A stretch of 58,817 nt of DNA from Bacillota bacterium (GTDB taxonomy: Bacteria; Bacillota; Clostridia; Lachnospirales; Lachnospiraceae), in the NCBI GenBank assembly GCA_023415055.1, contig JAEZLZ010000109.1, positions 1-58,817 of the forward strand, given 5' to 3'. Made by a program: the position numbers and the translations under genes. The notes under the pieces were generated by a model. The model searched no databases, had not been told where the DNA came from, and was given only the letters and a program-made list of their open reading frames with translations. Positions 8,144 through 16,567 of this stretch are shown piece by piece (within the stretch, counting starts at the first letter, position 1; every line of letters begins with the position of its first letter).

Positions 8144-8821
8144 TTAATTTTTTACACCATACTGCTCATAATATGCATCAATTGCTGATTTTAATGTATC
8201 ATCAATGACAATTTTCCCGTGATAGGGGCGGTTATGCAGATGCTCGACTACTTCTTGCATGGTCACAATAGCTGTGGTTGCTATCTGGTAATTTTCTTCT
8301 ATCTCAGCCAGCGCACTCTTGCTGCCCTGTCCTCTTTCCATCCTGTCTACCGAAACAACTAAGCCAAGTACCTTAACCTGTGCCTGCGCTGCCAGGATAG
8401 GTATAGTCTCGCCAACCGAGGTTCCTGCCGTAGTTACATCCTCAATAATAATAACCCTATCTCCGTCATTCAGAGGAGATCCCAGTAAAATACCTGTATC
8501 ACCGTGATCTTTGACTTCTTTACGGTTAGAACAATATCTGATCTCTTTTTGATAAAACTCACTGATTGCCATAGTAGACGCTACACTGAGCGGAATGCCC
8601 TTGTAAGCCGGTCCAAACAATACGTCAAAATCAAGTCCGTATTTATCATTGATCGCCTTGGCATAATATTCACCCAGTCTTCTCAGTTGTGTACCTGTCC
8701 GGTAGAAACCCGTATTTACAAAGAATGGAGTCTTTCTTCCGCTTTTTGTTGTAAAATCACCGAACTTCAGTACTCCGCAGTCAACCATGAATTCTATAAA
8801 ATCCTTCTTATACTGTTCCAT
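8144..8821 (-). CDS. pyrE: Orotate phosphoribosyltransferase
   Basis: Converts orotate and PRPP to orotidine 5'-phosphate, the fifth step of UMP synthesis. The PRPP-binding signature is VIIIEDVTTAGTSVGET, and LFGPAYKGIPLS precedes it. Start chosen at MEQYKKDF, which has GGAGG six nucleotides upstream and gives 225 residues, normal for the family. The frame stays open for another 26 codons upstream but without a ribosome site. It is separated from pyrD by 256 nt of palindrome-rich sequence with promoter-like boxes, so it may be transcribed on its own. The 50-residue membrane protein follows. Confidence 0.95.
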   Translation of the reverse strand: MEQYKKDFIEFMVDCGVLKFGDFTTKSGRKTPFFVNTGFYRTGTQLRRLGEYYAKAINDKYGLDFDVLFGPAYKGIPLSVASTMAISEFYQKEIRYCSNRKEVKDHGDTGILLGSPLNDGDRVIIIEDVTTAGTSVGETIPILAAQAQVKVLGLVVSVDRMERGQGSKSALAEIEENYQIATTAIVTMQEVVEHLHNRPYHGKIVIDDTLKSAIDAYYEQYGVKN

Positions 8822-8837
8822 AAGTTTCCTCCATCTT

Positions 8838-9015
8838 ATTATATCATGAATTAAAATCATATTCATGATCGTCAGCTCCGATCGTATGCTCTCAAGCAAG
8901 CTTGGAGCATACTCACTACGCTTTTATTATATCATGATTATAATGTTTCATCATAATATTTTTCCAATCCCTTACCATTGAATGCATTCGTGGTAAGTTC
9001 ACTACGCTCATTGTA
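8838..9015 (-). promoter_or_regulatory. pyrE leader: three -10-like boxes and a long hairpin
   Basis: Three similar boxes occur on the minus strand: TGATATAAT at 8838-8846, TGATATAAT at 8926-8934, and TACAAT preceded by ATGA at 9010-9019. The last two are each followed by a GCGTAGTGA segment. Between the first two is a 12-bp hairpin with one bulge (8884-8896 with 8901-8912). TGnTATAAT is an extended -10 motif. The middle box would give a leader of about 100 nt carrying the hairpin. No clear U-tract follows it, so it is not an obvious attenuator. Confidence 0.45.
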
Positions 9016-9077
9016 TCATAAATCACAATAAATTGTAGCCTATATTAGAAATTTATTCAAATTTTGAGACTCAATCG

Positions 9078-9980
9078 CTAGTTTACACAGCCGATCAGTG
9101 TTTGTATATCATCTATATTATATTGTTTCATATATGCCTCAATTCCCTCGAGGACCTCTATCGTTGCCGCAGGATTAATGAAATTTGCCGTTCCTACCGC
9201 TACCATACTGGCACCGGCCATGATAAACTCCAGGGCGTCCTCTGCACAGGTAATACCACCCATACCAATGATTGGCAGCTTCACTGCATGCGCTACCTGA
9301 TATACCATGCGTACTGCAATCGGTTTTATTGCAGGACCGGATAAGCCACCGGTTTTATTAGCCAGAAGACATGCTCTGCGATGAATGTCAATTTTCATTC
9401 CGGTCAAGGTATTAATTAAGGACAATGCATCCGCTCCGCCTGCTTCGGCGGCTCTAGCCATCTCGCTTATATCCGTGACATTCGGACTGAGCTTCATGAT
9501 GATTGGCTGCTTCGCACGTCTTTTCAGCTCAGAGGTAATGGCTTCCACAAAGTATGGATCCTGTCCGAAAGCAATTCCTCCCTCCTTCACATTCGGGCAT
9601 GAGATATTGATCTCAAGCATATCGATATCGCAATCCGAGAGGCGCTCTACTACCTCGCAGTATTCTTGTATGGTTTTTCCAACAACATTAACAATTATCT
9701 TTGTATTGTATTTACGTAAAAAAGGGATATCTCTTTGAATAAACACATCCATGCCGGGATTTTGAAGACCGATTGCATTCAGCATTCCTCCGAAGGTCTC
9801 TGCTATTCTGGGCGTAGGATTCCCCGGCCAGGGTATACTTGATACCCCTTTTGTAGTGACTGCCCCGAGCCTTGACAGATCCACATATTCGCTATATTCC
9901 ATACCGGAGCCAAAGGTTCCGGATGCAGTGGTCACCGGATTGGAAAAGGTGATACCGGCTAAGGTCACATTCATATTCAT
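9078..9980 (-). CDS. pyrD: Dihydroorotate dehydrogenase B, catalytic subunit
   Basis: FMN enzyme that oxidises dihydroorotate to orotate. Class 1B features are the Cys128 base in NISCPNVKEGG, ASGTFGSG near the start, the PPi-like KLSPNVTDI strand, and GGITCAEDALEFIMAGASMVAVGTA for the FMN phosphate. At 300 aa it has family length. Its start overlaps the end of pyrK by four bases (ATGA), so the two subunits are translationally coupled. With PyrK it forms the heterotetramer that passes electrons to NAD, as expected in an anaerobe with no quinone-linked enzyme. Confidence 0.96.
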   Translation of the reverse strand: MNMNVTLAGITFSNPVTTASGTFGSGMEYSEYVDLSRLGAVTTKGVSSIPWPGNPTPRIAETFGGMLNAIGLQNPGMDVFIQRDIPFLRKYNTKIIVNVVGKTIQEYCEVVERLSDCDIDMLEINISCPNVKEGGIAFGQDPYFVEAITSELKRRAKQPIIMKLSPNVTDISEMARAAEAGGADALSLINTLTGMKIDIHRRACLLANKTGGLSGPAIKPIAVRMVYQVAHAVKLPIIGMGGITCAEDALEFIMAGASMVAVGTANFINPAATIEVLEGIEAYMKQYNIDDIQTLIGCVN

Positions 9981-10744
9981 AGTTCTACCTCGTCCCCATA
10001 AAAGACAGGGCCATCCTTGCAGATTCGCTTATTCTTCACATTACTGTGCTCATCCACTTCCTTTGTCTTACATACGCAGCCCAGACAGGCACCTATACCG
10101 CAAGCCATACGTTCCTCCATAGATAATTGGCAGATGATGCCCTTCTCTCTCGCATAGGCCTGGATACCCCGCAGCATCGGAGTCGGTCCGCAGGCATATA
10201 TTATACCTGCTTCCAAATTCTTCTCCCTGATTGCATCCAGGACATTACCTCTGGTTCCTTTACTTCCATTCTCAGTTGCTATAGTAACCATACCATAGGG
10301 TGCAAACTCTTCTTCCAGAAATGTATTATCACGATATCCTAATACAATCTGTTTTTCACAGTTTAGTTGTTTCGCCAATTCGAGCATCGGTGGAATACCG
10401 ATACCTCCGCCTATTAATAAAGCCTTCGTTCCTTCCGGGTGGAAGCCGTTGCCCAAAGGCCCCATTACCTCAATATAATCCTGTGCTTTCAACTGCGTGA
10501 ACTCTTCTGTTCCCTTACCTGCACTTCGATATACCAGACGAATTCTTCCCTGTACCTTATCAATTTCGCAAATACTGATTGGCCTTGGTAATAACCGGCT
10601 TCCATCCTTACAATATAAAGATACAAATTGGCCTGGCTTAGCTTCCAAAGCGATATCCTTAGCGATAATCCACATACTATAGATTTCTTCCGAAAGCTTG
10701 ATCTGTTCTGCCAAAATGGCTTGTTGTTTTATAGCAACCGACAT
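9977..10744 (-). CDS. pyrK: Dihydroorotate dehydrogenase B, electron-transfer subunit
   Basis: FAD and [2Fe-2S] protein that moves electrons from PyrD to NAD. The FAD-binding motif RPISICEID (54-62) and the NAD-binding GGGIGIPPM (112-120) are clear. The iron-sulfur ligands fit Cys215, Cys220, Cys223 and Cys242 in the C-terminal part. Length 255 aa is standard. Overlaps pyrD by four bases. Its upstream gap (250 nt) is AT-rich and I see no PyrR-type attenuator in it. Confidence 0.95.
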   Translation of the reverse strand: MSVAIKQQAILAEQIKLSEEIYSMWIIAKDIALEAKPGQFVSLYCKDGSRLLPRPISICEIDKVQGRIRLVYRSAGKGTEEFTQLKAQDYIEVMGPLGNGFHPEGTKALLIGGGIGIPPMLELAKQLNCEKQIVLGYRDNTFLEEEFAPYGMVTIATENGSKGTRGNVLDAIREKNLEAGIIYACGPTPMLRGIQAYAREKGIICQLSMEERMACGIGACLGCVCKTKEVDEHSNVKNKRICKDGPVFYGDEVEL

Positions 10745-10995
10745 ATCATTTCTCCTATGAATATAATCACTAAAATTTCCTTTTCTTGTTTCGTACAGTA
10801 TAACCTAAATAATTTCCGTCTACAAGGAATTTTTTAGGCATATTTTAATTTTGAACTTAATTTTATTGATATTGTTTATAAGTACTTCTTATTATTATAT
10901 TGATTAGTGTTAACATCACCTTTTAGCATTAATTCTGTATCATAAGTTAAATAATGACTATTATTACCAGGATAGTCTTATTCAAGTAGATTTAA

Positions 10996-11400
10996 TTAAC
11001 CTTCCATTATTTTCACATAAATTTTTCGAATACGCGGTCCGTCAAATTCCATAAAGTAGATACCCTGCCAGGTTCCCATGAGTAATTTCCCGTCTTCGAC
11101 TATGATTGTTTGGGAAAATCCCATCATACTTGATTTTATATGGGCTGCAGAATTACCCTCTCTGTGATGATATCCATCCGATAATGGAATTAACTTATCC
11201 ATTTCCATCATAAAATCCCTGATTACGTCCGGATCTGCATTTTCACTAATTGATATTCCGGCCGTGGTATGAGGTACATAGATAACACATATCCCGTTCT
11301 TCACACCGCTGTCCTTTACCAGCTTTTTCACCTCTGAAGTTATCTCAATCATCGCTGTCTGCTGGCCGGTTTTCACGCCAAATGTATAAACTTCGCTCAT
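10996..11400 (-). CDS. YjbQ/UPF0047 family protein
   Basis: Small beta-rich trimeric protein family, proposed as a secondary thiamine-phosphate synthase on the basis of work in E. coli. Conserved motifs are VPHTTAGISISENADPDV (about 46-63), GNSAAHIKSSMMG (82-94) and LMGTWQGIYFMEFDGPR (107-123). The His and Asp residues that bind metal in known structures are present. Ribosome site GAGGTG is good. It stands alone between pyrK and the divergent peptidyl-prolyl isomerase, and nothing nearby concerns thiamine. Confidence 0.9.
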   Translation of the reverse strand: MSEVYTFGVKTGQQTAMIEITSEVKKLVKDSGVKNGICVIYVPHTTAGISISENADPDVIRDFMMEMDKLIPLSDGYHHREGNSAAHIKSSMMGFSQTIIVEDGKLLMGTWQGIYFMEFDGPRIRKIYVKIMEG

Positions 11401-11766
11401 TATATCACCTCTTTCCTACTCTAAAGTAAAACGTCATGTCGACAACGCATTTACAGAAAGATGCACCCAAAAAATGGCTGAGTATTTTGATGACCTCCCT
11501 CCACGGAATATACTAATTATACGGGGGTAGTTATGTAGCTCCTTGATGAAATAGTGTAACAATTGATACACTTCTATTATCTTTGATTTTCTAAATTTTT
11601 CAACAGGTTTTCGGCAAAATATTAAGTTTTTTCTTTGGGTAATAATTAACTTTCCTCATCCCTCCTTGACACAATTCCATGACTATGTTATATTTACCAG
11701 CATGGGTTAAAAATGAAATGAGACCGTATGAGAAATTGTATGTATATTAAAGTTGAGAGGAAATGA
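11401..11766. other. Divergent intergenic region with ppiB promoter
   Basis: This gap lies between two divergent genes. On the plus strand TTGACA (11666-11671), a 17-nt spacer and TATATT (11689-11694) form a good promoter for the isomerase gene. The rest shows a weak imperfect palindrome around 11510-11530 and no other structure I can support. Confidence 0.65.
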
Positions 11767-12297
11767 TTGAAGATGGCAAATACGAATCCTATTGTAACAA
11801 TGGAATTGCAGAATGGTGATATCATTAAAATTGAATTATATCCAGAGATTGCTCCTAACACAGTTAACAATTTTATCTCATTAGTAAATAAAGGTTTTTA
11901 TGATGGACTTAAATTTCACAGAATTATCCGCGGTTTTATGATCCAAGGCGGTGACCCGGAGGGTACCGGAATGGGCGGCCCGGGCTACTCAATCAAAGGT
12001 GAATTTTCATATAATAATTTTTCGAATAATATCAAGCATACTGCAGGTGTAATCTCAATGGCAAGATCACAGCGTCCCGATTCTGCTGGTTCTCAATTCT
12101 TTATCATGCACAAAGACTCTCCACATCTGGACGGTTCTTATGCTGCTTTTGGTAAGGTGATTGAAGGAATGGATGCGGTTAACAAGATTGCTGAGGTTAA
12201 GACAGATTATTCTGATGCTCCCCTTGAGCCTCAGATTATGAAGAAACTTACTGTGGAAACCTTCGGAGCACAATATCCCGAACCGGAGAAGTGCTAA
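11767..12297 (+). CDS. Cyclophilin-type peptidyl-prolyl cis-trans isomerase
   Basis: Cytoplasmic cyclophilin that speeds proline isomerisation. Typical motifs are FHRIIRGFMIQGGDPEGTG (active-site Arg in FHRII) and SAGSQFFIMHKDSPHLDGSYAAFGKV. There is no signal peptide. The start could be TTG at 11767, six nucleotides after GAGAGG, or ATG at 11773, twelve after; the TTG spacing is better. It is the only plus-strand gene among the pyrimidine genes and ends at a strong hairpin. Confidence 0.94.
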   Translation: MKMANTNPIVTMELQNGDIIKIELYPEIAPNTVNNFISLVNKGFYDGLKFHRIIRGFMIQGGDPEGTGMGGPGYSIKGEFSYNNFSNNIKHTAGVISMARSQRPDSAGSQFFIMHKDSPHLDGSYAAFGKVIEGMDAVNKIAEVKTDYSDAPLEPQIMKKLTVETFGAQYPEPEKC

Positions 12298-12314
12298 TAA
12301 TTAATGATTAAAAT

Positions 12315-12390
12315 GAGCTTATCATAGAACACATCCCGTTTATGGTATCACTGTTACGGAATTCGGTCGATGATAAGCTCAATTTTTTCT
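12315..12390 (+). terminator. Terminator of the cyclophilin gene
   Basis: A perfect 11-bp stem (12315-12325 with 12370-12380) with a 44-nt loop, then AATTTTTTC on the plus strand. It may also slow minus-strand transcripts leaving pyrF. Confidence 0.75.
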
Positions 12391-12406
12391 CTTGTTTCAA
12401 TGGTAT

Positions 12407-13333
12407 CTACTTACCACTCCATGCCTTCTTCAGATCTTCCCTCATATCTATCACTGCTTGTCTCGAAGCATCCGCATAAGCCTCTTCTCCAAAACGTTCG
12501 TAGCCCTTCAGTTTATATGCTGCAATAATTCCACGGGAGGAATTTACGATAGCTCCCAGTCCGTCTTTATTAAAGTAATGAACCAGGTCTTCTGCTTTAC
12601 CACCCTGGGCGCCATAGCCAGGAACAAGAATATATGCCTTTGGCATTAATTCCCGAAGAATCTTACCCATCTGTGGATAGGTTGCTCCTACCACTGCACC
12701 GACATAGCTGTAGGAATTACCCATGTACTGCTCTCCCCATTCAGCCACCTTCTTACCAACCAATTCGTAAAGGGGCCTATCACCGACCAGCTGATCCTGA
12801 AAATCACCACTCGAGGGATTGGAGGTCTTCACCAGAATGAATAATCCCTTCTTTTCTTCCTTGCAAACCTCCAAAAACGGATTTACTGCATCCGAACCCA
12901 TATAAGGATTTAAGGTTACAAAGTCTTCATCAAAGCCCCGAAATACCTTATCATTAATTGTAACCTTACCCAGATGACCTATTGCATAGGCTGCAGAGGT
13001 TGATCCTATATCACCGCGTTTGATATCACCAATCACTACCAGGCCCTTCTCCTTACAATAATCCACTGTCTTCTTAAAAACCTTTAAACCTTCAATTCCA
13101 AATTGCTCATACATGGCAATCTGAGGTTTCACTGCCGGAATCAGATCATAAGTGGCATCAATAATCCCCTTATTAAATTGCCATATTGCTTCTGCCGCAC
13201 CCTCAAGGTTTTCTCCTTTATCACGGTATGCCTTCTGCCTAATATGATTGGGTACATACTCTAACATCGGATCCATCCCGACTACAATGGGAGCGCTGAG
13301 CTGTACAATCTTTTCTACGAGTTTATTAATCAT
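12407..13333 (-). CDS. pyrF: Orotidine 5'-phosphate decarboxylase (long type)
   Basis: Final step to UMP. The catalytic tetrad segment is IGDIKRGDIGS with Asp103, Lys105 and Asp108. Other marks are VVGMDPML at the start and LVPGYGAQGG near the phosphate site. The 308 residues place it in the longer type 2 group rather than the roughly 240-residue PyrF of Bacillus. It follows pyrC by 74 nt on the same strand and is likely part of the argS-to-pyrF gene run. Confidence 0.95.
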   Translation of the reverse strand: MINKLVEKIVQLSAPIVVGMDPMLEYVPNHIRQKAYRDKGENLEGAAEAIWQFNKGIIDATYDLIPAVKPQIAMYEQFGIEGLKVFKKTVDYCKEKGLVVIGDIKRGDIGSTSAAYAIGHLGKVTINDKVFRGFDEDFVTLNPYMGSDAVNPFLEVCKEEKKGLFILVKTSNPSSGDFQDQLVGDRPLYELVGKKVAEWGEQYMGNSYSYVGAVVGATYPQMGKILRELMPKAYILVPGYGAQGGKAEDLVHYFNKDGLGAIVNSSRGIIAAYKLKGYERFGEEAYADASRQAVIDMREDLKKAWSGK

Positions 13334-13407
13334 TTACCTACCGTTCCTTTCTTTTTAACCGTCCAAACTGTTATCCGTTGTTTCTTTATCTTATATAATC
13401 TATAAAA

Positions 13408-14724
13408 CTACTGTCTGCAATATTGATATACCCTTTTTCCTGCCACAAAGGTTGCGATTACTCTTCCCTTAACTTTATAACCATGGAAGGGGGTATTCCT
13501 CCCTTTCGAGTAAAAACTGTTCTTGTCTATCGTATATTCTTCCATGGGATCCGCAATTACCAGATCTGCAGTCTTCCCAACACCGATGCAGCCACGGTCA
13601 ATTCCAAGAATTCTGGCCGGATTGACACTCATTTTCTCTACCAACTGTGCCGGGGTAAGATACCCCTTTTCTACAAGCTCCGTCATCCCTAATGCAAATG
13701 CTGTCTCCGAACCTACGATGCCAAACGGCGCCTCTGACATGGATCTTGCTTTCTCTTCCATAGAATGTGGTGCGTGGTCCGTAGAAATAACATCAATTAC
13801 ACCATCCTGCAATGCTTTCTTCAGTGCTTCCGCATCCTCCGGTTTACGCAGTGGTGGATTCATTTTGTAATTTGCATCATCCGACTTTATATCGTCCTCG
13901 GATAAAGTAAAATGATGAGGGCAAACCTCACCGGTCACAGGAAGTCCCTCCTCCTTGGCAAGAGCTAACATTCTAGCACTATCCTTTGTGGAAATGTGGC
14001 ATAAATGAAGCTTCGCTCCGCTTTCCTTTGCCATCAAAATATCTCTTGCAGTGATGATGTCCTCAACTGCATTGCTGATTCCCGGCAGCCCCAGTTGCTT
14101 TGCTTTCTTACCGGCATTGATCACGCCTCTACCCACAAGCTGCTTATCTTCACAATGAGCAAAGATCGGTATCTGATAATGGGCGGCTTGACGCATTGCC
14201 TCCATGTAGAGAGCGCTGTCCATAACTGATTTTCCATCCTCACTGAGCGCTACCGCACCCGCGTTCCTCATTGCTTTGATATCGGTCAGCTCACTGCCGT
14301 CCTGACCTAAGGTGATTGCTCCGACCGGCAGGATATTCACTGCAGCTTCCCGATCTCCCTTCTCTAATATGAGTTTAATCCTATCCGCACAATCGGTCAC
14401 CGGTTTTGTATTCGGCATAGGGCAGATTGTAGTATAGCCCCCTGCTGCTGCCGCCTTTGCCCCGGTTGCAATGGTTTCCTTGTATTCAAACCCCGGTTCT
14501 CGAAGATGGACATGCAGATCGATAAAGCCCGGCATAATATATTGACCGGTAGCATCGATGACAGTAAATGCCGCATTATTCTCTTTCGCCTGCTGTCGTA
14601 ATGCTTCCTCGGATAGGTTTGCTTCGACCTTGCTGATCCTACTGCCGTCGATCAATACATCATAATATCCTTCCAGGGCAGAAGCGGGATCAATCACATA
14701 GCCGTTTTTAATTAATGTCAGCAT
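13408..14724 (-). CDS. pyrC: Dihydroorotase (class I type)
   Basis: Zinc amidohydrolase that cyclises carbamoyl aspartate to dihydroorotate. Metal ligands are seen in DLHVHLREPG (His71, His73), HCEDKQL, LHLCHIST and the STDHAPHS aspartate. At 438 aa it matches the class I monofunctional enzymes. AGGAGG lies six nucleotides before the ATG. carAB and pyrB are not in this window, so the pyrimidine genes are scattered. Confidence 0.95.
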   Translation of the reverse strand: MLTLIKNGYVIDPASALEGYYDVLIDGSRISKVEANLSEEALRQQAKENNAAFTVIDATGQYIMPGFIDLHVHLREPGFEYKETIATGAKAAAAGGYTTICPMPNTKPVTDCADRIKLILEKGDREAAVNILPVGAITLGQDGSELTDIKAMRNAGAVALSEDGKSVMDSALYMEAMRQAAHYQIPIFAHCEDKQLVGRGVINAGKKAKQLGLPGISNAVEDIITARDILMAKESGAKLHLCHISTKDSARMLALAKEEGLPVTGEVCPHHFTLSEDDIKSDDANYKMNPPLRKPEDAEALKKALQDGVIDVISTDHAPHSMEEKARSMSEAPFGIVGSETAFALGMTELVEKGYLTPAQLVEKMSVNPARILGIDRGCIGVGKTADLVIADPMEEYTIDKNSFYSKGRNTPFHGYKVKGRVIATFVAGKRVYQYCRQ

Positions 14725-14793
14725 TCCATTCCTCCTTTTCTCCTAGTTCTTAAGCTCTGCTAAAAGCTTCGCAATATACAAGATACTGACCTT

Positions 14794-15186
14794 CTAAAGT
14801 TCAGCTTCTTCGATATCGTTCATGATTCTTCGTTCAATATAATACTCCAGTTCTTCCTTTGCAATCCATTGTGCTTCCGTCAGTTCCTCCGATAATACTA
14901 CCTCATCAAAAGTCACTCTGCACAGATAACTGATTCCGATATTAAATATCTCACCGGTTGAAAATGTCCAGGTGTACAGAATTCGCTCGACCGTAGCCGA
15001 TAAACCGGTCTGTTCATTGATACACCGAAGCACTGCCTTATCCGGAGGCTCCCTGAAATCTATGGTGCCATCAATGAAGCCCCACTGGTAAGGCTCCAGT
15101 ACACGATCGTCAAACCATCTGCGTACGACTAGATACTTGTCCTCATACTGAACGATGCCTTTCACTAATATTCTATATTTATCCAT
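14794..15186 (-). CDS. Nudix-like protein with degenerate Nudix box
   Basis: A 130-residue alpha/beta protein that aligns with Nudix hydrolases in layout: ILVKGIVQYEDKYLVVRR strand, QWGFIDGTIDF, then a helix and VTFDEVVLSEELTEAQWIAKEEL. The Nudix box would be G-x5-E-x7-R-E-U-x-E-E-x-G-U. Here the glycine, the first Glu, the Arg, one Glu and the final Gly-Leu fit, but the segment reads RCINEQTGL, so two of the usual catalytic or metal-binding Glu positions are Cys and Gln. It may bind nucleotides without hydrolysing them or use other residues. It is 31 nt after the DUF815 gene and 69 nt before pyrC. Confidence 0.75.
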   Translation of the reverse strand: MDKYRILVKGIVQYEDKYLVVRRWFDDRVLEPYQWGFIDGTIDFREPPDKAVLRCINEQTGLSATVERILYTWTFSTGEIFNIGISYLCRVTFDEVVLSEELTEAQWIAKEELEYYIERRIMNDIEEAEL

Positions 15187-15217
15187 ATCTCTTCCTCCCT
15201 TTTAAGGTTATACTAGC

Positions 15218-16552
15218 TTAGTTGTTCTCTGGTCTGCCTGCCAGATAATTAATAAACTGCTGCGCTGTACGACCGGACATACCACCATGAGAAAGTTCCC
15301 ATTTGTTTGCTTCCAGATATAGTTCCTCTTCTGTCAGAGATATATTCTCCTGTCGCTTTGCCAGCTCTTGCACAATCTTCTGAAATTCCTTCTTATTCGG
15401 AGCCGAGAAATTAATAGTGATACCGAAACGGGCTACCAGAGATAGCTTTTCCTGCATCGTATCTGAACGGTGAAGTTCCTCACCGGTTTCCATATCCGAA
15501 CGGTCATTCCATGTCTCCCGAATCAGATGTCTACGATTCGAGGTGGCATAAATAAGAACATTGTCCGGCTTTGTCTCAAGACCGCCTTCGATTACAGCCT
15601 TCAAATATTTGTATTCTATCTCAAATTCTTCAAAGGACAGATCATCCATATAGATGATGAATTTATAATTCCGGTTCTTTACCCGGGCGATTACCGCGGA
15701 GAGATCCTCGAACTGATGCTTATAGATCTCAATCATCCGGAGGCCCTCCGAATAATACTCATTTAAAATTGCTTTCACAGATGTTGACTTGCCGGTGCCA
15801 CTATCACCGAAGAGAAGAACATTATTCGCCTTCTTACCTTCAATAAAAGCACGTGTGTTATCCACCAGTTTCTTTTTCTGAAGCTCGTAGCCAACGAGGT
15901 CGGACAGCCGGACCTCCTGAGTGTTCGTGATCGGTGCGAGCATTAGCTCTCCCTTATCCTTTCTTATGCGAAAAGCCTTATTCAGTCCGAACATACCCAC
16001 TCCGTAGTCACGATAGAAGTCCGTCACATAGGTAAAAACATCATTTTCATCCTTAGACTGTTCAATCAGGCGGCTCAGCATTCGAACCTTATCACTGACA
16101 CTCTTATTGTAGCGATTGCTGCTCTTTTCGATTGCCTGATAATTTGAGATAACGGTGAAGCAATTAATAGCCAGCTCCTGCTCCAGCGAAGAAAAGTCGT
16201 AATCAAACAGATCCTTAATGATCTTAAAGTCACTCTTCGCAAATAGATTTACTGTGCCGTCCTTAGCACCGACTTTCTCGCAGGTCATACTGAACGGATT
16301 CTCTGTTGTTACCAGTAGATACGCCAGATAGTTATGCCATAGATTCGTATTAAATCCATAATCTGTTGCCAGCTGCAATAGTTGATTGATTATGGAGTAG
16401 ATATCCGAGGTGATCTTCTCCTTCTCAAATACCGAAAGTCCATGGTCAGCTAAACTGCTGTCGAACTCCTTTATCAGTTCTGACAGGCGAAACAGCAGAC
16501 AGTCTTTATCCAAATTCTTATATATTACCAACTTTGATATATAACGATACAT
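15218..16552 (-). CDS. DUF815-type AAA+ ATPase
   Basis: The 444-residue protein has a variable helical N-terminal half and an AAA+ module in the second half. Walker A is LLFGDSGTGKST, Walker B-like is FIIYMDDLSFE, and ATSNRRHLIRETW is the sensor region typical of DUF815 proteins. Downstream motifs MQEKLSLVARFGITINFS and GGMSGRTAQQFINYL also fit. The cellular role of DUF815 is not known to me. It starts 15 nt after the ATPase_2/DUF234 gene, so the two ATPases are likely made together. GGAGG precedes its ATG. Confidence 0.88.
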   Translation of the reverse strand: MYRYISKLVIYKNLDKDCLLFRLSELIKEFDSSLADHGLSVFEKEKITSDIYSIINQLLQLATDYGFNTNLWHNYLAYLLVTTENPFSMTCEKVGAKDGTVNLFAKSDFKIIKDLFDYDFSSLEQELAINCFTVISNYQAIEKSSNRYNKSVSDKVRMLSRLIEQSKDENDVFTYVTDFYRDYGVGMFGLNKAFRIRKDKGELMLAPITNTQEVRLSDLVGYELQKKKLVDNTRAFIEGKKANNVLLFGDSGTGKSTSVKAILNEYYSEGLRMIEIYKHQFEDLSAVIARVKNRNYKFIIYMDDLSFEEFEIEYKYLKAVIEGGLETKPDNVLIYATSNRRHLIRETWNDRSDMETGEELHRSDTMQEKLSLVARFGITINFSAPNKKEFQKIVQELAKRQENISLTEEELYLEANKWELSHGGMSGRTAQQFINYLAGRPENN

Positions 16553-16567
16553 ATAATTCCTCCCCGT

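Noticed and set aside
10745..10995. PyrR attenuator before pyrK
   Set aside because: No conserved PyrR-binding stem or terminator is visible, only AT-rich sequence.
11401..11766. Possible riboswitch before the cyclophilin gene
   Set aside because: The region has some short palindromes but no known riboswitch core and no terminator, and the promoter lies close to the gene.
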